The position numbers were made by a program, and so were the translations under genes. Under the pieces are notes generated by a model, which did no database searches, was not told the DNA's origin, and worked only from the letters and a program-made list of their open reading frames with translations. This document shows, piece by piece, positions 43,253 to 43,438 of a stretch of DNA of 43,438 nt. This DNA is from an uncultured Myxococcales bacterium (GTDB lineage: Bacteria > Myxococcota_A > UBA9042). The DNA lies in the NCBI GenBank assembly GCA_937915965.1, contig CALGHC010000432.1, forward strand, positions 1-43,438. The letters run 5' to 3'. Numbering within the stretch: the stretch's first letter is position 1; every line of letters begins with the position of its first letter.

Positions 43253-43438
43253 TGAAGGCCTCCGCCAGCTCAGGCGCCGCGCCGCGCAGGACCGCGCTGA
43301 TTCGGCGAAGGCTCGCCTCGATGCGGTGATCGATGCCGAGATGGCCACCATCGAATTCCTCGAACTCGAAGGAGATCTGGTGTTCTCGCAGTCGCGCTGC
43401 GACGGCCCGCTGGCCGACATCAAGCGCCCATTCGTCAC
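43245..43438 (-). CDS. C-terminal end of an alpha/beta-hydrolase-fold esterase (partial)
   Basis: The last 63 codons of a gene entering from the right edge, read in the frame ending with TGA at 43247-43245. The peptide ends with FEFEEFDGGHLGIDHRIEASLRRI, which matches the C-terminal His-containing loop (GGH) of Ser-His-Asp esterases. The rest of the gene is outside the window. Its stop overlaps the ATG of the SseB-like gene by 8 nt. Confidence 0.65.
   Translation of the reverse strand, partial: DEWALDVGQRAVAARLREHQISFEFEEFDGGHLGIDHRIEASLRRISAVLRGAAPELAEAFNG

Overview
The window is very GC-rich and tightly packed. It reads as chromosomal sequence from a Myxococcota (myxobacteria-like, formerly Deltaproteobacteria) genome. 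Three things suggest this: an F1 ATP synthase operon with paired b' and b subunits but no a or c genes, many small Cys-rich lipoproteins, and FHA-domain signalling proteins. This is inference from gene content; no rRNA or other taxonomic marker is present. No insertion sequence, phage or CRISPR array was seen.

Layout. (1) 58-7469, minus strand: the ATP synthase genes atpF'-atpF-atpH-atpA-atpG-atpD-atpC, followed by a TPR lipoprotein. (2) 7724-14786: a Cys-rich lipoprotein, a Nudix hydrolase, a selenocysteine tRNA (selC), and an envelope group. That group is a small Cys-rich lipoprotein, a Pal homologue carrying the same Cys-rich module, and a CpoB/YbgF-like protein coupled to mnmG. A further Cys-rich lipoprotein converges on mnmG. 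(3) 14805-18249, minus: two FHA proteins, one of them fused to a CpaF-type ATPase domain with a degraded active site. (4) 18437-19942, minus: thiG and a ThiE/TenI-like gene. The matching thiS lies about 20 kb away inside a polysaccharide operon. (5) 20221-24098, plus: an apparent operon of an HpcH/HpaI-type aldolase, an LdpA-like iron-sulfur protein, a HisC-like aminotransferase and a HAD phosphatase. (6) 34427 down to 24165, minus: a redox-enzyme cluster. In transcription order it holds an FAD oxidoreductase, a tandem gamma-glutamylcyclotransferase-fold protein, a molybdenum hydroxylase (a fused FAD/2Fe-2S subunit plus a Mo subunit), a B12-type radical SAM enzyme, and a radical SAM enzyme fused to an amine-oxidase-like flavoprotein. 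(7) 34654-42760, plus: another B12-type radical SAM gene, then a glycan operon (GT4, Wzx flippase, Wzy-like O-antigen polymerase/ligase with an inserted Ig-like domain, ThiS, GT-C-like membrane protein) joined by TGATG and short overlaps. (8) The right edge, minus: the 3' end of an alpha/beta-hydrolase esterase overlapping a small SseB-like gene.

The strongest candidates for undescribed biology are these. The convergent redox/radical cluster at 20221-34427 joins an unusual set of radical SAM, flavin, molybdenum, Fe-S and PLP enzymes, including an apparent radical SAM-amine oxidase fusion. The FHA-CpaF protein looks catalytically dead. The Pal homologue has gained a Cys-rich N-terminal module whose stand-alone copy lies next door. 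The Ig-like domain inside the Wzy-like enzyme is also unusual.
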